From: Branchiostoma floridae
Lineage: Eukaryota; Chordata; Leptocardii; Amphioxiformes; Branchiostomatidae
Direction: 5' to 3'
DNA length: 64,000 bases
Assembly: GCF_000003815.2 (NCBI RefSeq)
Contig: NC_049984.1
Coordinates: 20,836,829 to 20,900,828, forward strand
Below the pieces are notes generated by a model. It had not been told where the DNA came from, made no database searches, and was given only the letters and a program-made list of their open reading frames with translations. A program made the position numbers and the translations under genes. Numbering within the stretch: position 1 is the first letter of the stretch; every line of letters begins with the position of its first letter. Below, piece by piece: positions 45,659 to 58,117 of this stretch.

Positions 45659-47254
45659 GTTAGTGCAAATCGGTACCGTAAAGTTGGTCTAAACAATGCT
45701 TTTTTGTAATTGTATAGAATAAGGCGGAACTCGGAACAGATTTGTAGTACCGGTTACTGTTAAATACACCGCAATTTTAGGACACATTTTCGTCTGCACT
45801 TGTACCCCAATATGCCTCATAATTTCAAGGACTACTGCAGACTTCGTGTACAAAAGTTTTTGTTCTCGGCGATTGTTCGTGTGTTGATTATCTCTCCTGG
45901 TGATTTGCTCGAAAACAAAACAACAACAAACAAGTTACTTGTGATCTATCTCGACTCAGTCATTCAACAGTATTGTTGGGTGTGTAACAAAACCCATTAC
46001 TTGCCCCATTTCAACTTTTGGGATGTCCAAAGACCAAGAATGCATGATCATGCATGCATGATCTGTGTATTTTATTTTATTTTTTCTTCGGGCTTGGCAG
46101 AAATTTCTTGGGAGAAAAGAATGGAATCTTATTTCCTAACATCCATAATTTTGACGTTTGATCTGTTTCTGTGTTGTTTTATGTTCAAAATTTGATTTGA
46201 CGTAGAGAAATATAGTTGTACATCATTCGAACAATAGGTTTATCCATAGGGGATTACGGTATGATCAGGCCACACTCGGGTGTATGCGATTGCAGGGTAT
46301 AAAAATTGAATTTAAAGATAGATTTGTATCTTGGACTTCAAATTGTGTTCACTGAAACTGTTAATGTCATCTGTGTACAGTCACATTGATTTTGATTCTA
46401 GATTACGTAGTATTCAAGTAGGACTTGTGTTTACTGTTGACTTAAGCTTGCAAAATAACATCTGGTTTGTGTAGAACTGGCCCAGATCTAATAACATCCT
46501 CAGATCAGAGGTACACAAGCCTCCCCCTACTCTGCCCCTCGCGGGGTTATCTGGGGGTAACCAATGCAGACACAAGCGCCGTCAAAAGTAGTACAAACAC
46601 GCGAAGCTTTTAGATGTTCGTATCTAACTATCAACATTGTTTCTAGATTGTGATATACATATGTATTTGACCAGTGTCAGGATTACGATCATTGTTTTCT
46701 GTGATTTATTGGTTGGTATACAGCTGACCCAGTTCAGCAGCGGAGGGATATGGATGTACATGTATATCAGAAAAGACAACCGCCGAACTTATCAGTTGGA
46801 GACGGGGCGCGTTGCCCAGTGCGCACTNGATACGTTATATTTCCTAATGCATAAAGCCACATTCTTACTTGTACTGAGTTACAACTGCGTACCATGATTC
46901 TTTTACGTTCAATTTTCGAAATACCGCTACAAGGTATGTATGAAGACTGTACATTATGCCCATTTAACTAGGATTGTCTGCAAGGTCTCCCTTCCATTTG
47001 TTTCCTTTTCACAGACGAGTTGCGAATACATGTTTGTAAACCACACCGCCAGATCTGTAATGTTTCACCAATAAACTACCATATATCACTCCAATATATT
47101 TCAATAAATACACACTGTAATAGCGCAAATAGATAGTATCAAGAAGGTTATTATGAAATGAACACAAGAAGCAAACCCTTATGAAAGCAAAATGTCAATG
47201 TGAACGATCGTATAAGTGATAAATAGTGAAATATTATCGAAAAAAAAGAAAGTA

Positions 47255-47329
47255 CACCAACTTGGATTTGAACCCGAGATCATTAGTAAAAAAGTCTACT
47301 CGTTAATCCACTACGCCAAGATATAGGTG
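47255..47329 (-). tRNA. tRNA-like sequence (SINE head or tRNA pseudogene)
   Basis: On the minus strand an A box (TGGCGTAGTGG) and a B box (GGTTCAAATCC) are correctly spaced. The sequence ends AAGTTGGTG and is followed by an 8-T run, a Pol III terminator. The acceptor stem pairs only at its outer end. A 5-bp anticodon stem can be drawn (AGTAG/TTACT), but position 33 would be C, not T. It is therefore likely a tRNA-derived SINE or pseudogene, not a working tRNA. Confidence 0.5.
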
Positions 47330-47490
47330 TGCTAATACAACTAAACTGACGGAGCGCGTGATAATACGAGACAAAAACTAGAAAGGCCGACATTTGCTTG
47401 AGAGCAAATACAGCATATTTCAGCCATCTCCCTCCCCATGCAACAATAGGCTATTTCAAAATCACCCATTTGAAAAATCACTTTTACTAA

Positions 47491-47857
47491 GGCCACACCA
47501 ATTTAATTTCTTGGTTCACGGATTCGCTCGCTCCTATTTTTTGGAAAATAAAATAAAAATAAAAATTACCACTCAGCAAGTTTTCACCATTAATGAAACC
47601 ATTCACCAACTTTCTTGTGTAGCAAATTGGCCTTTATATTATAAGCTCCTTAAAGTGTGGGCATAGGTGCTGTTACTGTACAATAATAGTGTTTTTGTAC
47701 TTTTTTCAAGCTGAAAACTTTTTTTCTTTATGTTTTGGATTAGCCGTTACCTTTACCCCAACCATTTTACAATTTTCATTTTTATTTTTATTTCGCCCTC
47801 TCGCTCCATATTTTTTATGAAAAAATCCGTGAACCAAGAAATTAAATTGGTGTGGCC
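47491..47857. mobile_element. Harbinger-like MITE, TAA duplication (family M1)
   Basis: The TIR GGCCACACCAATTTAATTTC and its complement end the element, with TAA on both sides (47488-47490, 47858-47860). The other arm of the large inverted repeat carries the empty site (CGTCATTAGTAAAAG, near 45135), so ends and target duplication are proven by comparison. A TWA target and GG/CC ends fit PIF/Harbinger. No ORF. Confidence 0.9.
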
Positions 47858-49779
47858 TAATGACGGTTTAACCCAAAAATGAGTCTTACAAAATTCCCCC
47901 GTTCAAGAATGGACTCCAGTGCACCCTATGTGAATTTGCACAATAGACCAGTCCAGAAATACTCCCACTGAAACCTTGGCCTTTTGAATAAGAAACCAAA
48001 TCCAAAATTGAATTTAGCAAAAAAGGTCCCAGTGCAAAAAAAGGTATAATAGTCCAGTCTAAAAACACTTCCACTAAAATTGAATTTTCAATCATCACCC
48101 GTTCAAAACTGAATTTGAAAAAATCCCCCTTCCGTGTGCAAAAAATGGACTCTTCCATGTAAAGTAGAGCAGTCCAAAAATACATCTGCTAAAATAGGAC
48201 TTTGACATAATCACTGAAGTCCAAAAAATGGATTAAAAAAAAGCCCCCTCTATGCAAGAATGGACTCTTCCAGAACACCCATGTAAAATTGCAAATTAGA
48301 CCAGTCCAAAAATAACCCTACTGAAAGACTTTGACAAACTAGAAGTCACCAAAGTCCAAAATATCAATTTTGAAAAATCCCCCCTCCGTGCGAGAATAGA
48401 CTCTTCCAGCACACTTTCTGTAAAATTGCAAAATAGACCTGTCCAAAAATGCATCCACTGAAAGACTTCACCAGTCCAATGATGAATTTAAAAAAAAAAT
48501 GAACCCCTCCGTGTAAGAATGGACTCTTCCAGATAACACCGGGCTCGCTGATTGGCTGCCACCCCCCCCCTCTTTAGGATATAGATTCAGGCTAAGTGAT
48601 TGGTTACCTATCTAATTAGATTAAATAGACATATATGCCAATAGGTCCAATCTGCAGCTGGGGGTCAATGACATTAAGGTCATTGACCCCTCTGGCTATT
48701 GGAAAATGACAAAAAAATCCCCAAATATATCATTTTGACGTAGTATATGACAAAAATTATACATGTGTCATTTGAATAAATATCTAGTGCACCCTTTTAC
48801 CAAAATTTAGGTCATTTGGTTTTAAAACCAGAGCACAAGAGCCAAAAGTGTACTTTTTGGTCATAAAATGGCCAAATAATCGCAAAATTGAGCATTTTAT
48901 TGTACCGTATGCCTCAAGTGTTATTGAATCCATGTGCGCATATGTCTAGGGCACTCCTAGACTAAATTTCAGGTCATCCGGTTCTAAAACCAAGGTACAG
49001 GAGCCAAAAGTGTCCTTTTTTTGGTAAAAAAATGACCAAAAAATGGCAAAAATAAGTATTTCGTTATACTGTACACCAAAACTGATACTGAATCTATATG
49101 GGGGACTTATCAAGGCACATCTGTACCAAATTTCAGCTCATTCGGTTATAATACCAGGGTACAGGGGGCCCAAATATACAGTTTTGGTCTTAAGATGACC
49201 AAAAAACCTTAATAAAATCATTTAAGAGACAGATATGGAAAAAATGAAAAAAACGTCCGAGGGTATTGGCCCACTCTACCCTTGTGCCAAATTTCAAGTC
49301 ATTCGGTTGAGGAACAAGGGAGATACCGTGTTCTGAAGATTTGACAGGAGAAAGAAAGAAAGAAAGAAAGAAACATTACGAATACAATATATTTCACCAT
49401 ACCTATGGTATGGCTGAAATATAATTGTTGCGGGTCTATCATTTCAAAAACTTCTGAAGTCGTAAGATTTCTTTAGTCTCTTCACCTTTTGGTCATCTTG
49501 CCTGCTTGGTGTTTGTTTATGACATTTACATGATAGACAGGGTGAGAATGGCCCGCCGCTCATTCAGGCTATTCACACCGTAGTAATTGTCGTTGACCTG
49601 TACTCGCTAGAAAGCTACTGGGTGTGTTTTAGTTTACACGGGGGGGGGGGGGGTGCAGTGAAGCTGGAGTTAGAATTACTTATGATAGAGGTTAGACTTC
49701 TTTTTCACAGCCACAAGTTTTTTGTACCTAAGGCACACGGGTACATGTATGGCTTACTTGACTTTTTGTGTGTCTTCAG

Positions 49780-49931
49780 AGTAAAAAGTCAAAACACAAG
49801 CACAAGAAGAAGAGCAAGAAGAAGAGAAGATGGAGGGATGAAGGGGAGGACAGTGGGAGTGAGAGAGAGAGCAGTGAAGAGAGTGGAGATGAAGTCAAGA
49901 GTGACTTGTTAAATGACCACCTTCTTCACAG
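49780..49931 (+). CDS. Lysine-rich exon of an unknown plus-strand gene
   Basis: After the acceptor TGTCTTCAG, the exon codes for SKKSKHKHKKKSKKKRRWRD followed by EGEDSGSERESSEESGDEV, then KSDLLNDHLLH, with donor CACAG/GTAAGG (phase 2). Without splicing the frame ends one codon later at TAA, so it could be a terminal exon. The basic-then-acidic profile suggests a nuclear or RNA-associated protein, but this is weak. It does not join in phase to the exon at 59859, so either another exon lies between or they are separate genes. Confidence 0.45.
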
Positions 49932-52190
49932 GTAAGGTGCACATACATCTGTAAAGGCCACATAGACTTGTGAAAGGAGAGATTTTATTCTTACAAAGAC
50001 TCTCATTCCACGGAGTTGGATGAAGACTTGACACATTTTGAAAAGCATGACTTGTGGATATCCAGGGTTTGAAACACCTGGTTTCTCATGCAGCCATAGT
50101 TGGTTTGGACCAACCTACATAATGTACATGTAGATTCCTACCACTGTGTGCATCAAGGATCCAAATCGATGTTGTAACACTAGATCAGAATCAGCATGGA
50201 GAATGGAATATTGAGCTCTCATTTCCATTCCCCTTCATCATTTCTCGAGTTTATCCACTGGTTTCCATATGTCAGACATTGCCTTCTGCCTTTTGATCAA
50301 TTTCACTGAAGCTAAATGCTAACGAAAATCAGAAATTCCCAATCCACTTGTAGAGCTCACGATTATATTGAATCTGCGGCAATCTGAAATGTTCATGGGC
50401 AGCCTAGCATTTGACTGAGTGCCAACCTGGCAATTGTGTCGTTTTACTCCATCTACATGTAACTACATATTGTAACTGTATACTGATAACTGATAAGGTT
50501 AAGGAGCAATAACACAAAATGCCAAATACTTCCTTGCTGTGTCCTCCAGGGTGAGGAGTCTGCGCCATCACATCACCCCAGCTGACTTGTAAAGACTGTC
50601 CAGCTGTCCTGAGCTGTCCCACTGGTGACTGCACCTGTGCTGTCCCACTGATGATTGCACCTGTGCTGTCCCACTGATGATTACACCTGTGCTGTCCCAC
50701 TGATGATTGCACCTGTGCTGTCCCACTGATGATTGCACCTGTGCTGTCCCACTGATGATTGCACCTGTGCTGTCCCACTGATGATTGCACCTGTGCTGTC
50801 CCACTGATGATTGCACCTGTGCTGTCCCACTGATGATTGCACCTGTGCTGCTGAAGTGGACCTGTCATTGCCCGATTCTGAACTCTAAAGCCACGGCAAT
50901 TCAATTACGTGATGTCCTCAATCTACACTACACATAAAACCTTATCTGAATGCCAATGCCGCATGCCAGGCAGCCATAACTGGTTCTAGTTCTAGTACAT
51001 GTATGTGTTTTTCCTTGTACAAATATCTGAATAAATTGATATGTATGCAAAGTTTATCATTGTCTTGACTACTTATTCACCTGTTGGTTGTACATTTTAA
51101 AAGAAATGGAGTCTCCCAGTGAGCAGAATTAAATTAAAAGTTCAATGAGCTATCTTGTGTAAGACAGAAGACAAACCAAGGAATAAATTCAGCAAAAACC
51201 AGGTAAAAGGTAATAACCAAAACATGCTTGTGTAACGAATGTGCCCAAAGTAATCCGTTTATTTTCATGGTTTACTGTTCACAGAAGATATTACACCAAT
51301 AAGTTATGATATTCTAGAATTTACTAAAACAGTTGCTAATGATTTTTAGGACAAATTTATATTATATACATGTACTTCTGCAGCATCCTTTTATTTCTTT
51401 TACAGGCCCTCTCCATAATGACTTATAGTATGGATTTTATTGGTTTGCATCATTTGTTGACCATACTTACTTTTATGTATATTTTGTATGCAAATATGGG
51501 TAAGATTTGATATATTGTAGGCCTGAAAACAAAGTACACCCTTGTTTTTGTAATCACAGTAAATTCAACTAAGCACATTACAAGCTACATGTACATAGTT
51601 CATAAGATTGCAATACATGTACATCTAATACATCATCATGTCAAATATTCTGTGTTCTACCACATTTGTTGTTCTAAATGGCCTGTAAGACCATTTTCCA
51701 TATATCATCTACCCTACACATCTTCTGTAGGCTCTGAATGATTTTTTTTTTAAATCAATGCTTTGGTCATTTCTATGTATAATAAGTTCTACCTTGAAGG
51801 CCATTTTTACATTCAATTTACATTTCTGTTCATTCTAGTTTCACAACACTAACACTTATACTGACTCACTCACCATCTGTCCCTTTACTTACCATAGATA
51901 TATAGAAACATTCTTAACAATAGTACACAAGTCTTAAGCCTGGAAGATGACATCATTTTGTCTGCAAGACTGTGATATCATATTAATGATGAAACCAAGT
52001 CAGCTGTTATTATAATAAAAAAAGGTGTGCAATTAAATATACAATTCCATGTATGTACAGCAGCAGTAACAGGTTTCAATATAACAGCTAACAAATCACA
52101 ATAATGTATGATGTACAAGGTATTTATCCTATTAGAAGCACCAACTTAACCAACGCATGTTCCTTTTAACTATACTATGGTAAGGCCACA
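49932..52190. other. Intergenic or intronic stretch with one minisatellite
   Basis: AT-rich sequence without recognised coding segments, apart from the 26-bp minisatellite at 50614-50847. It is probably the 3' flank of the V-ATPase gene (minus strand). Confidence 0.5.
50614..50847 (+). repeat. 26-bp minisatellite, nine units
   Basis: Nine consecutive copies of CTGTCCCACTGATGATTGCA-CCTGTG start at 50614, 50640, 50666, 50692, 50718, 50744, 50770, 50796 and 50822. The first and third units carry point changes. All three frames stay open on the minus strand, so apparent ORFs here are artefacts. Confidence 0.97.
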
Positions 52191-52193
52191 CCA

Positions 52194-52580
52194 ATTTAAT
52201 TTCTTGGTTCTCGGATTTCCCGACCCACTTTTTTCCGATTTGGAAAAAAAAAATTAGTCCTATTAAAGAAAAATAATATAGGTTTTGCTATTGCAGACCT
52301 TTAAAAAAACCCATTCCAGGGGCACATACTGCTGATAAACCAATCAGAGTGCTTATTTGCAGTCACATGATCAGAACAGTGGTATAAAATCAAAGGAAGA
52401 GATTCATTGGATAAATCATGCCATGAAAAGCTGAAAACTTGACTACTTACCTTGTTTTTCTGTGTTAAATAAGTTCACCACAGACTTTTTGTAATTTTTT
52501 TTCTTCTTTTTTTTTTCGACTGCCCGCCCCAATATTTTTCTGAAAAAATCCGAGAACCAAGAAATTTAATTGGTGTGGCC
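52194..52580. mobile_element. Harbinger-like MITE M1, copy 2
   Basis: The TIR is as in 47491-47857, extended by TTGGTTCTCGGATTTCCC, with TAA on both sides. The interior contains TGATAAACCAATCAGAG, an inverted-CCAAT motif. It lies downstream of the V-ATPase gene's stop, perhaps in its 3' UTR or beyond. Confidence 0.9.
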
Positions 52581-52836
52581 TAATGGACAAATTCAATTTT
52601 CTGAAGCTGTGAACACATGGAAAAGATGGACTTAACCAAATTCTAATCATTCATTCAGAACCAGTTTTTGTCAGGGCATGAGCAAAGCAACACGTCAAGT
52701 GATGTCATAGAAGCAGTAGATTGACAAAACCTTTCTTGTGTTGGAAATCATGATTGAGTCCTGCTTCAGACTGACTTCTAGTACAAACACATATCTACTG
52801 ATGACAGGCCTAACGGACATGTGTTTCAGTTTGGAT

Positions 52837-55800
52837 CTACAGGATGGGAATGTAGTTGTCGATCTTGGTCCTGTGTCTCTGAGCGACGCACTCGGCGATC
52901 CACACGATGTTGCGACATTCCTGCTCCTTGAGCTTAATGTAGGCGTAAAACACACCGAAGTGGAACTGCTGCATGAAGGCATTCACATTCAGCTCCACCT
53001 GGGGACACAGAACATGCTGGGCTAGCAGGGGAGACAACGCCTGGACCAACATGGATGCTACTCACAATAGTTGCAGTCCTTAGGACATTAAGGCCTATGA
53101 AAAAAAATGTTGTGCTTCCTGTTTCCCTACCTACCCTAGAAAAACCTACCAACCCTAGATTTATTTTTTGGGTGAGCTGTGGAGTCACATACAATGTAGC
53201 TCCCAGTTAGAATTTTTATTTAGCCTGCTTCAAATTCAAGTAAAAACTCTGCTTGTCCTATCTAATGAAGGATGAATGTATCTATTATACACAAAATTAA
53301 AGTTTGACATTGCATTTCAGTTTACTTTGTTCAACAGTATTGTAATATGTATCACTAGGGTTTTGGCCTGCCTAAAAAAATTACAAGAAAAAAGATAGCC
53401 CCTACCTACCGACCCTATTTTTTTAAAGACTGAAACAGGAAACACAACAGTTTTTTCCTAGGCCTAAGCTGTGGTCCACTGATCATTGTGGATGCTACCC
53501 GGTAGGTAACTTTTATCCATATGGGTAACAAATATATTTGTAGTTTTTAAAAATGGGGTACTCGAGGATATCTGCTAAATGAGTCATCAGTAATACTGCC
53601 AAAATCAAATGTTCCTGATCAGAACACTTTCTGTAAACCTTTGATAACCGTGCCTTCAAAGCTGACCAGGTCAGAAACTTCCTGTGACTACTAGATTGAA
53701 GCTAACAGTACAAACTTTCCTAACTTGGATCCAGTTCAGTTCAGTTCATCCTCTTAAGAGGTGCCGTGCCAACTTGGATCCACCATTGGAAAACATACTA
53801 GTATTGTCTCTGAGTAAGATTGACATGTTTTACCTCATGCTCAAAGAACTTGTCCTCCAGAGTCTTGTCCCCAGGATTATTACCTGCTCCCTCAAAGAGT
53901 GGTTTGTACTCCTGAAACAAAAAGTATGGCAACTTATCAATAGTTGTCCTGACACTCCCCATTCACTCCACAATCAGATACATCCTTAGGTGTCTTCAAC
54001 AGACATTGTACAATGTGATGGGCCCATGACTGGTAGAAATCTAAGTAAGATATTTAGTTGAAGATGGACATTAGTGTTACTACACACTTACTCCGTAATA
54101 CTCTGCCACTGCTTTGACTTGGTCATAGTCGTCTGCTCGAGCCAGCGCGGCCAGTCCATCTGGATGGAGCTTGCCACAGCGGGGGTACAGCTTGGACCGG
54201 TCATCTTTGGTCAGTTCAGTCCCAAACGAGTTGATGGTGATGATGAATGCCCGGCGGTCAGCTTCAAACTTTTGAAAGATTTCAAATTGTGAGTTCGTCA
54301 GATTTTGCCAGATTTGGTTCTCTGTTTGTTTCCAACTGTTACAGAAATATTTTAAAGCATATAAAGCAAGAATCCTTGTGACTGATAGTATTCAACACAA
54401 AAGTCTCTCACCTCTAGAGCTCTGCACATAAACTCAGATGTTGTCCCTCCCAGTTGACTGCAGAACTCATAGAAGGCCTCCAAGTATGCCTTCATACAAA
54501 TAGAAACATCAGAAACAAATAATTAAACAGGTGACATTTTTTATCAGGCTATACTAGGGGTGATCAATTAGTTTGTGGCCTCATCTAAAAGGCACACAAC
54601 TCAAAGTCCGGGGCATAATCATGAAGTATAAAGCCTTTCATGAAGCCTTTCATCTACCAAAATGTCAATCATTGTGATCATTACTTTGCAGGTAAAACCC
54701 AGTAATGTTAGGTGTGTGAGAAGGAGAAAATTGAGCTGTGACCTGAGGTGTGAGGGTCAACTTTCTATAATCTGAAAGTTGAATACTCACCTATTTCTTG
54801 TTGAAATATGAGGAGAATGCTCATCTAATGTCTTGACTATGTCTTCACAAAGATTTTATGGCATGAGGAACTTGACCCACATAGCTCTGATCACAGTTCA
54901 CCGGCCCTAAGGCTTGCTTTTCTTGCCACTTACTTAAAAGTATTTTCAAAAGGACATTGACTGGAAAGTAATGACCACAATAATTGAGGGCTGATAAAAG
55001 GATGCAGCTAATTATGCCCTAAAATTTGAGTTCTGCACATTATTTCTGGGTGAGGCTGCAAACTAACAGCTGGTACTGCTAGAAACAGACCTACAAAATG
55101 GTATCCCAGTCTGCCTCATATTGGCAAATGCAAGGTGTGTGTTTTCAGCTACCAACTTCGCAAATTTTAGCCACAATCTGAAAAAAAAGTCCCTGCAAAT
55201 GCAAAAGCTGTCCCATTTCTGCACCTTGGTAACCTTTAAAAGTTAAATGAGCATTACAGGATGTCAATTGAAAAGTTTATGATTTTGTGATTTTATGATT
55301 TTGTGTTAATCAAATTTCTCCCTACAACAACACATTCTGCATGCAGCCTGCACATCACAGATGGGTATTTTGAACCATACAAAGAACGTGTAACTCCATG
55401 ACAGACCTTGTACAGGGTGTTTCTGATGATCTCAATATTCAGCTCATCTAAGTCCTGCTCAGAGATGCAGTCCACAAAGAATGGAGCTGAAGATAAAGAC
55501 AAAAATATAACAATTATTTGTAACACTTACACTGACAGAATACTCATTTTCATATAAGTACAGTATTTGTAGGGTCATGGCTTTTGTGGCATGACTGTAG
55601 GGAGTTTGGCCGAGAATCCAGATCTTGGGCTTGATCTTGAGGTAAAAGGCATTCAGGTGTAAAAATGAGTACCTGAGTTGTGGCTGTAAAAGAAGGGGGA
55701 AGGAGAGCCTTCCGATACCCTACCATAGACACAGTGGATAACAACCCACTGCCCCTATAATGGGACTAACTTAATTACCTCTTGAAGCCTGTTGTTCTCT

Positions 55801-57467
55801 GTACGTGGCACGCACTGTCAAATAAGTTTAATGTTCTTGTCTATTAAAAAGTAATTTTTTTTTCTAGGACTATTATTTGTGCCACTCATGGTCATCAAGA
55901 ACGGTAGGCAGGTAAGACAGGCATTTGCCTAAACAGCACAGCAGGTCCGTTACGCCAAACGGCGGCTATACCAGCTGTCGTTACAGTACATGTGTAACAC
56001 AGAAACACTTACCTAGAGGTGTGTCGATAAGTATGGCGTTATAAAGCTCTGCAGGGGTGGCCGCCACGTGGATAGCCTCCATCTGCTCAAAACTACCCAG
56101 AGGATGACATTTTGTGATGAGCTCACTGATTGGTCGCTGGTGCAATGTCCCAGTGATGAGCAGCACAATGTTGTCTATCATGTAGCTGTACCTGTGGTGG
56201 AGGGGGGGGGGGGGGGGGGTAAAGGGAGGGGTCAGTCAGCTCCAATTTTACCTGCACCTAACCAGAACAATCACTACTACATGTACATTTTGTAGTACAG
56301 CATGTAATTATAATAACTGGAAGACCAGTTTAGCAAGGTAAAGTCACTAGCATGTAAATCAAGTAAGTAGTAAATGAAAAAGCTCAGAAATAAAGACAGA
56401 AACAGCAATGTCCAAAACTGGTTCCTGACATTTACATGTAGGTTTTTCTTAACTGAACCTGAAGGATTTTTGAAAGTCCATTCTTGGGCCAGTCTACAGG
56501 GACCCTGCAATTGTGCCCCGGAACCAAAAAAAAGCTGAAATAAACTTTTGCAAAAAAGTTTCCTCAGGGTGGGAGAATATAGGACTATTAGGAGAAATAT
56601 TTTTACCCAATCAGCATGGACTTACATTGCTTATGTTTCGAAGGCTCTCAAAAACCTTCGTGAGAGCTTCTAACTTCTCACCACTATATGTAGCCCAAGT
56701 AGGTGGCGCTTTTGCGGTGAAAAAACAATCCCAAACGAGGACGAGGGGGGNNNNNNNNNNNNNNNNNNNNNNNNNNNNNNNNNNNNNNNNNNNNNNNNNN
56801 NNNNNNNNNNNNNNNNNNNNNNNNNNNNNNNNNNNNNNNNNNNNNNNNNNGCTGGTTGTGTAAAAAGAATTCTCCTATAGGCCACACCAATTGAACTTGT
56901 TGGTTCTCGGATTTCCCGACCCATTTTTTTCCGATTTGCAAAAAAAAAAAAATTTAGTCCCAAGAAAAATAGGTTTTGCTATTGCAGACCTTTAAAAAAC
57001 CCCATTCCAGGGGCACATACTGCTGATAAACCAATCAGAGCGCTTATTTGCAGCCACATGTTCAGAATGGTGGTATAAAATCAAAGGAAGAGATTCATTG
57101 GATAAATCATGCCATGAAAAACTGAAAACTTGACTACTTACCTTGTTTTTTAGAGTTAAATAAGTTCACCACAGACTTTTTGCAATATTTTTTCTTTTTT
57201 TTTCCGACCTACCGCCCCAATATTTTTCTGAAAAAAATCCGAGAACCAAGAAATTAAATTGGTGTGGCCTTATCCTGGAATAAAGTGTTGCTCACGTGAT
57301 GAAGTCCATGAAGGTACAGAGCGGCTCCACTGATTGGTTCCTCATGTGCTGGAACTCAATCACCATCTTCTCCTTCAGCTTGTCATCGATCACGTTCACA
57401 GTCAGCGGAGACGGCTCATTGGCCAGGAAGTTCCCGTAATCTGTGCTGGCCAGGTGCAGCTTGAGAT
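52837..57467 (-). CDS. ATP6V0D1: V-type proton ATPase subunit d (V0 sector), exons 2-8
   Basis: Seven minus-strand exons with proper splice sites and phases: 57296-57467, 56013-56191, 55407-55486, 54412-54489, 54092-54268, 53834-53911 and 52837-52998 (stop TAG at 52837). They encode about 308 residues of a family of about 350. Diagnostic stretches include [70 protein letters not shown] and [20 protein letters not shown], with the C-terminus KIDNYIPIL. Subunit d is the cytosolic cap that links the V0 proton ring to the central stalk in endosomes, lysosomes and the Golgi. The first exon (about 43 residues) is not visible; it may fall in the gap at 57764-58077 or upstream. Two MITEs lie in its introns. 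Identification is near certain; the vertebrate D1/D2 split need not apply, and the symbol denotes the closest ortholog name. Confidence 0.95.
53092..53464. mobile_element. Second Harbinger-like MITE family (M2)
   Basis: The ends are GGCCTATGAAAAAA and TTTTTTCCTAGGCC, with TAA flanking both (53089-53091, 53465-53467). Inner inverted blocks are TGTTGTGCTTCCTGTTTCCC and its diverged complement. It is 373 bp, without an ORF, in the last intron of the V-ATPase gene. Confidence 0.85.
55938..55980 (+). mobile_element. Small LINE 3' UTR fragment
   Basis: GTTACGCCAAACGGCGGCTA-TACCAGCT matches the 3' UTR motif at 43285-43312. It is a short remnant in the V-ATPase intron directly before the exon at 56013. 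Confidence 0.55.
56880..57269. mobile_element. Harbinger-like MITE M1, copy 3
   Basis: Same TIRs and interior as copy 2, in the same orientation. The flanks are ATA and TTA, so one target base has changed. It lies in the V-ATPase intron, about 25 bp downstream (minus strand) of the exon at 57296. Confidence 0.85.
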
Positions 57468-57631
57468 CTAGGAGAATGGGACAAGATTTGAGATATATCG
57501 GACAGGGGGAGGGAACAGTTATCAATGTGAACTACAGGGAAGAATTAACCCGTAAATTTAAACTGAGCATGTGGTGTAGTATTTAGCAGCCAAGAGAATG
57601 GAACACTACTATCATATTGTGTAAAAAAAAA

Positions 57632-57635
<4 letters not shown>

Positions 57636-57669
<34 letters not shown>

Positions 57670-57763
57670 TGTGAGTGTGTGTGTGAGTGTGTGTGTGTGT
57701 GAGAGTGTGTGTGTGTGTGTGTGTGAGTGTGAGTGTGTGTGTGAGTGTGTGTGTGTGTGTGTG
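57636..57763 (+). repeat. (GT)n microsatellite with GTGA interruptions
   Basis: A run of GT/GAGT repeats reaches the N gap at 57764. It is probably the reason the assembly breaks here. Confidence 0.95.
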
Positions 57764-58117
57764 NNNNNNNNNNNNNNNNNNNNNNNNNNNNNNNNNNNNN
57801 NNNNNNNNNNNNNNNNNNNNNNNNNNNNNNNNNNNNNNNNNNNNNNNNNNNNNNNNNNNNNNNNNNNNNNNNNNNNNNNNNNNNNNNNNNNNNNNNNNNN
57901 NNNNNNNNNNNNNNNNNNNNNNNNNNNNNNNNNNNNNNNNNNNNNNNNNNNNNNNNNNNNNNNNNNNNNNNNNNNNNNNNNNNNNNNNNNNNNNNNNNNN
58001 NNNNNNNNNNNNNNNNNNNNNNNNNNNNNNNNNNNNNNNNNNNNNNNNNNNNNNNNNNNNNNNNNNNNNNNNNNNNNACTACGAGCACGTGAGTTCTCAA
58101 ATTGAACTCCCCAAAAG

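Larger units (their letters stand above)
43558..49425. repeat. 5.9-kb giant inverted repeat
   Basis: Left arm 43558-45262 and right arm 47376-49425 are inverted copies from ATTATATTTCAGCC...to its complement GGCTGAAATATAAT. Both arms carry a (TTTC)n/(GAAA)n tract, the same prose of TGAAATTTG / CAAATTTCA repeats and tandem 120-bp units. The right arm is longer because it holds a MITE at 47491-47857. A TA dinucleotide flanks both outer ends. The loop (45263-47375) contains a candidate exon and a tRNA-like sequence. It may be one foldback transposon or two elements inserted in opposite directions. Confidence 0.9.

Noticed and set aside
50404-50904. Long minus-strand open frame with repeats of HQWDSTG
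   Set aside because: It is produced by a 26-bp minisatellite that is open in all frames; there is no splice or start context.
53092-53464. Possible extra V-ATPase exon
   Set aside because: The sequence is a TAA-flanked MITE; the two adjacent exons already join in phase.
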